Shown one piece after another: positions 55,645-59,818 of a stretch of 59,818 nucleotides of DNA. Positions within the stretch are counted from its first letter, which is position 1; each line of letters starts with the position of its first letter. The notes beneath the pieces are model-generated. The model was given only the letters and a program-made list of their open reading frames with translations, did not search any database and was not told the origin of the DNA. The position numbers and the translations under genes were made by a program. The stretch comes from Neptuniibacter sp. 1_MG-2023. GTDB lineage: Bacteria > Pseudomonadota > Gammaproteobacteria > Pseudomonadales > Balneatricaceae. The stretch is from positions 1 through 59,818 of the forward strand of contig NZ_JAUOQR010000015.1 of assembly GCF_030547185.1 (NCBI RefSeq), read 5' to 3'.

Positions 55645-56751
55645 CTAAATTTGATAGATTGCACCTAAAATTCGCTCTCCTTTTGCGCCAGTGACACTGG
55701 GTTTATTTCCTGAGTTACTTTCCATACATTGCTTGGCAAGCCAAGCAAAAGCTGCCGCTTCCATCCAATCAGCATCGATTCCTGCATCATCCGTCGTGTA
55801 GACTTTGTTGTGGGGGAGTAATTCTTGTAAGCGATTCATAAGGGCTTTGTTTCTGCTTCCGCCGCCACAGACTAATAATTCAAATGTTTTGCTGGGAATA
55901 TGCTTGTTGATCGAATCCGTTACTGTTCTTGCCGTCAGATCTAAGAGAGTGGCTTGTACATCTGCGGCTGCTGTTGAGTAAGGTTTCAATTTGTGACTTA
56001 GCCAGCTTAGATGAAACTGCTCTCGTCCTGTGCTTTTGGGTGGCTTTTCGTGAAAGTAAGGTAGCTGTAACAGGTCGTTGAGCAATTTTTCATCACAGTT
56101 TCCAGTCTGCGCCCATGCGCCATTCTTATCGTAAGGGCAGTCCTTAGTTTGTGTGATCCAAGCATCCATTAGTACATTGCCAGGGCCTGTATCAAAGCCG
56201 AGTACATCTTCTGTGGCTATTGCTGGTAGATACGTTAAATTTGCCATTCCGCCAATGTTAAGCAGGATTCGGTCGCGATTAGTTGTTCGGAAAATTTGGT
56301 CATGAAAAGCTGGAACTAAGGGAGCACCTTGGCCGCCAGCGGCCATATCTCTGCGCCTGAAATCACTGACGGTGGTAATGCCTGTATTTTCTGCGATGAT
56401 ATTTGCATCACCTATCTGTAGTGTGTAATTAAACTCAGGGCGGTGTCTTATGGTTTGACCGTGACTACCTATTGCGCGGATCTGCTTTTTATCTAAGCCT
56501 TGGTTGCGGATAAGTGAGTTGGCCGCTTTGGCGAATAGTTGGCCCAGTTCAATATCAACTAGGCCCATCAGATCGATTTCATTATCGCCGGGTTGGGTTA
56601 GCTGCAAGATCTTTTGTTTAAGTCGCTCAGGGATTGCTTCTGAGTGAGTGGCAATGAGTTGCAATTTAGGGTTGAAGCTAACCGCAGCAACATCAATGCC
56701 GTCTAAGCTCGTTCCTGACATAAGGCCAATGTAGATATCAGGAGTACCCAT
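55645..56751 (-). CDS. anmK: Anhydro-N-acetylmuramic acid kinase
   Basis: Phosphorylates and opens 1,6-anhydroMurNAc during cell-wall recycling. It has 368 residues of the ASKHA fold. YIGLMSGTSLDGIDVA, SHGQTIRHRP, DFRRRDMAAGGQGAPLVP and GFDTGPGNVLMDAW are diagnostic. The start lies five bases after the M23 peptidase stop, so peptidoglycan cleavage and recycling genes are paired. Confidence 0.96.
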   Translation of the reverse strand: MGTPDIYIGLMSGTSLDGIDVAAVSFNPKLQLIATHSEAIPERLKQKILQLTQPGDNEIDLMGLVDIELGQLFAKAANSLIRNQGLDKKQIRAIGSHGQTIRHRPEFNYTLQIGDANIIAENTGITTVSDFRRRDMAAGGQGAPLVPAFHDQIFRTTNRDRILLNIGGMANLTYLPAIATEDVLGFDTGPGNVLMDAWITQTKDCPYDKNGAWAQTGNCDEKLLNDLLQLPYFHEKPPKSTGREQFHLSWLSHKLKPYSTAAADVQATLLDLTARTVTDSINKHIPSKTFELLVCGGGSRNKALMNRLQELLPHNKVYTTDDAGIDADWMEAAAFAWLAKQCMESNSGNKPSVTGAKGERILGAIYQI

Positions 56752-56756
56752 AATCG

Positions 56757-58124
56757 TTACTGTTTTTGCGTATCAAGGGCTGCCAATGTTGTTGCTTGAT
56801 AAGTTTCAAGCTGGGCAAGCAAGGCGCTAGCTGTTGATTTGAAGGTCGGACGTTCGTTCTCAGCTATTGGGAGTGCTTGCGGGAGCTTAACGGTTAATGG
56901 GTTTTTATGAACACCATTAACGCGAAATTCGTAATGAAGGTGAGGGCCGCTTGCTAACCCTGTTTGGCCAACGAAACCGATGACCTGTCCTTGCTTAATG
57001 CGAGTTCCTGTTTTTTGCCCACCTTTAAACTTGCTCATATGTGCATAAAGTGTCGTTATATTGCTGCCATGTTGAACAATAACCACATTGCCGAAACCGC
57101 CTTTTTTTCCTCGGAATATTATTTTTCCATCGCCCGCCGCTTTTATAGGTGTCCCTGTGCGCGCAGCATAATCAACACCTTTGTGGGCTCTTATACGATT
57201 AAGTACAGGGTGTTTTCTGTTTAAGCTAAACTTAGAGCTGATGCGAGCAAAGCCGACAGGGGCTCTAAGAAATGCTTTGCGCATGCTGTAGCCTTCAGGA
57301 GTAAAATAACTGCTATCGCCTTCTGAATTGGTATAGCGTAGCGCAGTGAATTTGCTACCTCTATTTATAAATTGAGCGGCAATAATAGGCCCTTCGCCTA
57401 TTTTCTTTCCGTCTAAAAACTTCTCTTCGTAAATTAAGCTAAAACTATCACCTTTTCGGATATCAAGTACAAAATCAACATCCCAGCCGAAGATGCTGGC
57501 AAGTTCCATAATCTTTTTGCTGGATAACCCTGCTTCTTCGCCTGCTAGAAATAAAGAGTCCTGAATAGTACCGGCAGTATATTTGTGCTCAATATCGGGT
57601 TTACGTTCAATAATATCAACATTGAACCCTGTAGGTGTTTTCGTGAGAAGTGTGTGCTTAAGCTCTGATTCCCGGTGGCGAAGTTTATGTAGCTCACCTT
57701 CCTTTATAACAAAAGATAAGGTTTGACCAGGGAATAAGCGAGTGAATGATTTAGAGTCTTTTGCTGCGGAGGCAACGTTATATACGTCACGAGCAGTTAA
57801 GCCAGCCTTTTTGAACATCGAGGTAAGATTGTCGCCACTGCCAATAGTGTAATCAACCCAGTTTTCCTCAATGGGGGGATGTATGGCTGGCGATTCGATT
57901 GTTTCTGTATCGCCTTGAGTGTTATTTGTATCAGGAAGTTGAGTTGCGCTGGGTGTTGTTGTTTCAATGTTCAGTGGTGTTGTCGGAATACTGCCACGCG
58001 TAGCTTCAACTTTTTCTGATGGCAGCAGCATTAAGGTAAGACCTAAAATAAAAACACAGGCACTGACCGCAACTAGGTGAACCGTAGGAAGTTGTTTTTG
58101 TAACTGTTTCAAACGATATGGCAC
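56757..58124 (-). CDS. M23 peptidoglycan endopeptidase (MepM-like)
   Basis: 455 residues. One membrane anchor or signal anchor (about 16-36), a Thr/Pro-rich linker, an OapA/LysM-like region (WVDYTIGSGDNLTSMFKKAG), a second domain, and a C-terminal lysostaphin-type Zn domain with RAHKGVDYAA and GPHLHYEF, the HxxxD and HxH ligands. Family members cut D-Ala-mDAP cross-links to allow wall growth. Next to anmK and divergent from tyrS, as in Pseudomonas. Confidence 0.92.
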   Translation of the reverse strand: MPYRLKQLQKQLPTVHLVAVSACVFILGLTLMLLPSEKVEATRGSIPTTPLNIETTTPSATQLPDTNNTQGDTETIESPAIHPPIEENWVDYTIGSGDNLTSMFKKAGLTARDVYNVASAAKDSKSFTRLFPGQTLSFVIKEGELHKLRHRESELKHTLLTKTPTGFNVDIIERKPDIEHKYTAGTIQDSLFLAGEEAGLSSKKIMELASIFGWDVDFVLDIRKGDSFSLIYEEKFLDGKKIGEGPIIAAQFINRGSKFTALRYTNSEGDSSYFTPEGYSMRKAFLRAPVGFARISSKFSLNRKHPVLNRIRAHKGVDYAARTGTPIKAAGDGKIIFRGKKGGFGNVVIVQHGSNITTLYAHMSKFKGGQKTGTRIKQGQVIGFVGQTGLASGPHLHYEFRVNGVHKNPLTVKLPQALPIAENERPTFKSTASALLAQLETYQATTLAALDTQKQ

Positions 58125-58331
58125 CCTAGTCCCCTTTGGTCGGTGTCTGATTAGATAAACGCTGTATTATGCCATTCTCATTACAGAATGTCGGCTTTTT
58201 CGGTCAAAACTTAAGCCTAGCTGAATTAAACCAGTAAAAATAATTGTCTATAGCTATTTGTTTGCTTGCTCGCTGCCGTTAAAATAGCCTCCTTATTTTC
58301 TAATATCCACCTTTAAGGTTAAGCAAAAACA

Positions 58332-59630
58332 ATGAGTGAAACACTATTACAAGATCTAAAGGCGCGCGGTTTGGTTGCGCAGATGACCAGCGAAGATGAG
58401 CTGGAAAAACATCTATCTGAGGGTAGTGTGACGCTTTATTGTGGTTTTGATCCGACTGCTGATAGCTTGCATATAGGTAGTTTGGTACCTCTATTAACGC
58501 TCAAACGTTTTCAGGAATATGGACATAAACCGTTAGCGCTTGTGGGTGGGGCTACAGGCCTTATTGGTGATCCAAGCTTTAAAGCGCAAGAGCGGAAGTT
58601 AAATGATGATTCAACCGTGGCGAACTGGGTTGAAAAGATCAGAGCGCAAGTGAGTGCTTTTATCGATTTCGATTCAGGTAGCAATAGTGCCGAGGTTGTT
58701 AATAACTTAGATTGGACGCAAAACATCGATATCCTTACCTTTCTGCGTGATATAGGTAAGCATTTTTCTGTCAATCAGATGATTGCAAAAGAATCAGTTA
58801 AGCAGCGTATTGATCGTGAAGGTGAGGGTATCTCGTTTACCGAGTTTACCTATATGATTCTTCAGTCCTATGATTTCCAGCAGCTTAACCAGTCCCATGG
58901 TTGTAGCTTGCAGATTGGTGGGTCGGATCAGTGGGGGAATATTACCGGCGGTACTGAATTGACACGCCGAATGAACGGGAATCAGGTGTTTGGTTTAACC
59001 TTACCTTTAATTACAAAATCAGATGGTACTAAATTTGGTAAAACCGAGTCAGGTACTATTTGGCTTGATTCATCCAAAACATCACCTTATGCGTTCTACC
59101 AGTTTTGGTTGCAGACGGCGGATGCTGATGTATACCGTTTCCTTCGCTACTTTACCTTTTTATCGGTTAGTCAAATTGAGCAGATAGAAAAAGAGGACGA
59201 AGCGCGCGAGGGTCGCCCAGATGGGCAGAGAGTCTTAGCAGAAGAGGTGACGCGTCTAGTTCATGGTGAAGAGGGGCTTGTCGCGGCCAAACGTATAACT
59301 GAAGCGCTGTTCTCAGGTGATACATCCACCTTAAGCGAGCAGGATTATGCTCAGCTGGCTCAGGATGGTCTTCCTTCATCTGTATTGGATATAGCAGCAG
59401 TTTCTGATCAGCCTGTTACGGCAATTTTGGCGGATGCTGGCATGGCGCCTTCAGGTAAGCAGGTAAAAGATGCTTTACAGCGAAATGCGGTTGTTGTTAA
59501 TGGTACGGCTCATGGTATGGAAGATAATATGAATGCTGCGGGTATGTTTGCTGCTGAAAAGGCGCTTTTTGATAAATACTTTTTAGTGAAACTGGGTAAG
59601 AAAAAGCATCATCTATTCGAATTGGTGTAA
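58332..59630 (+). CDS. tyrS: Tyrosyl-tRNA synthetase
   Basis: Class I synthetase of 432 residues. HIGH-type motif [12 protein letters not shown], tyrosine-binding [12 protein letters not shown], and KFGKT in place of KMSKS, as in the Escherichia coli TyrS group. The C-terminal S4-like domain shows [20 protein letters not shown]. The ribosome site AAGG is well upstream. Followed by a strong terminator, then what looks like an rRNA promoter. Confidence 0.96.
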   Translation: MSETLLQDLKARGLVAQMTSEDELEKHLSEGSVTLYCGFDPTADSLHIGSLVPLLTLKRFQEYGHKPLALVGGATGLIGDPSFKAQERKLNDDSTVANWVEKIRAQVSAFIDFDSGSNSAEVVNNLDWTQNIDILTFLRDIGKHFSVNQMIAKESVKQRIDREGEGISFTEFTYMILQSYDFQQLNQSHGCSLQIGGSDQWGNITGGTELTRRMNGNQVFGLTLPLITKSDGTKFGKTESGTIWLDSSKTSPYAFYQFWLQTADADVYRFLRYFTFLSVSQIEQIEKEDEAREGRPDGQRVLAEEVTRLVHGEEGLVAAKRITEALFSGDTSTLSEQDYAQLAQDGLPSSVLDIAAVSDQPVTAILADAGMAPSGKQVKDALQRNAVVVNGTAHGMEDNMNAAGMFAAEKALFDKYFLVKLGKKKHHLFELV

Positions 59631-59661
59631 GCGTTAAGCCCCGATTATTCAGAATATAAGG

Positions 59662-59691
59662 AAAAGCCGCTCAATATAGAGCGGCTTTTTT
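59662..59691 (+). terminator. Terminator after tyrS
   Basis: AAAAGCCGCTC pairs perfectly with GAGCGGCTTTT around AATATA, followed by further Ts. Confidence 0.92.
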
Positions 59692-59763
59692 GTGTCTGGG
59701 GATGAGTAATGCTTTGATTTGATCGCTAAATAACCAATTTTGCCCCGATTTCCGCTTAATGTC

Positions 59764-59809
59764 GCTTTTTTGCCTTTATTTTGCAGTTTTTTAGTTTTGC
59801 CTGTTGACC
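59764..59809 (+). promoter_or_regulatory. Probable rRNA operon promoter: UP element and -35 hexamer
   Basis: A run of T tracts (59764-59796) is followed by TTGACC (59804-59809), and the window ends before the -10. UP-like AT-rich DNA next to a strong -35 after tyrS fits the tyrS-16S rRNA order known in Pseudomonas. The rRNA gene itself is outside the window. Confidence 0.5.
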
Positions 59810-59818
59810 TTGTTTGGG

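Overview
The window is a stretch of gammaproteobacterial chromosome of moderate GC. Gene order points to a marine relative of Pseudomonas, probably in the Oceanospirillales (Neptunomonas/Amphritea/Marinobacterium-like); this is inferred from synteny and protein style, not from a database match. Almost all of it is conserved core genome. I see no prophage, insertion sequence, integron or CRISPR array.

Region 1 (1-21.9 kb, mostly + strand) is the classic housekeeping run: a periplasmic solute-binding protein, carA-carB-greA, divergent yhbY and rlmE, then ftsH-folP-glmM-tpiA-secG, tRNA-Leu(GAG), initiator tRNA-Met, rimP-nusA-infB-rbfA-truB-rpsO-pnp. It covers pyrimidine/arginine precursor supply, membrane proteolysis, folate and cell-wall precursors, and the transcription/translation/RNA-decay machinery. 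The carA, rpsO and pnp leaders all carry inverted repeats that look regulatory.

Region 2 (22-31 kb) holds a MocR-type regulator divergent from an EamA exporter, the rRNA modification pair rsuA-rsmC, a two-domain QueD-like protein, a thiolase, and the minus-strand run pcnB-folK-panB-panC.

Region 3 (31-39 kb) is the most interesting: dksA-gluQ-cbrX-cbrA-cbrB-[crcZ-like RNA]-pcnB, the order known from Pseudomonas. The 624-base gap between cbrB and pcnB contains a minus-strand sigma-54 promoter with exact GG-N10-GC spacing, upstream TGTTAC/GTAACA half-sites, and five A-rich AAnAAnAA-type motifs in the predicted transcript. Together these are the hallmarks of the Hfq/Crc-sequestering RNA CrcZ. 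A 56-residue membrane ORF (CbrX-like) overlaps the start of cbrA.

Region 4 (39-50.4 kb) carries an aminotransferase with sfsA, a Rieske protein with an unusual phosphotransferase/P-loop kinase fusion, mrcB with a TPR lipoprotein, and a minus-strand run of a ClC transporter, thiE, hemL and a membrane protein.

Region 5 (50.4-53.2 kb) is a compact nitric-oxide defence locus: a small membrane protein, a hemerythrin, the flavohaemoglobin Hmp and the NO sensor NsrR. Two 23-bp NsrR-like palindromes lie in the divergent promoter.

Region 6 (53.2-59.8 kb) is argC-erpA-dsrE-like-anmK-M23 peptidase-tyrS, the Pseudomonas order that runs into an rRNA operon. The erpA promoter overlaps a good IscR type-1 box, and the last bases of the window look like the UP element and -35 hexamer of an rrn promoter.
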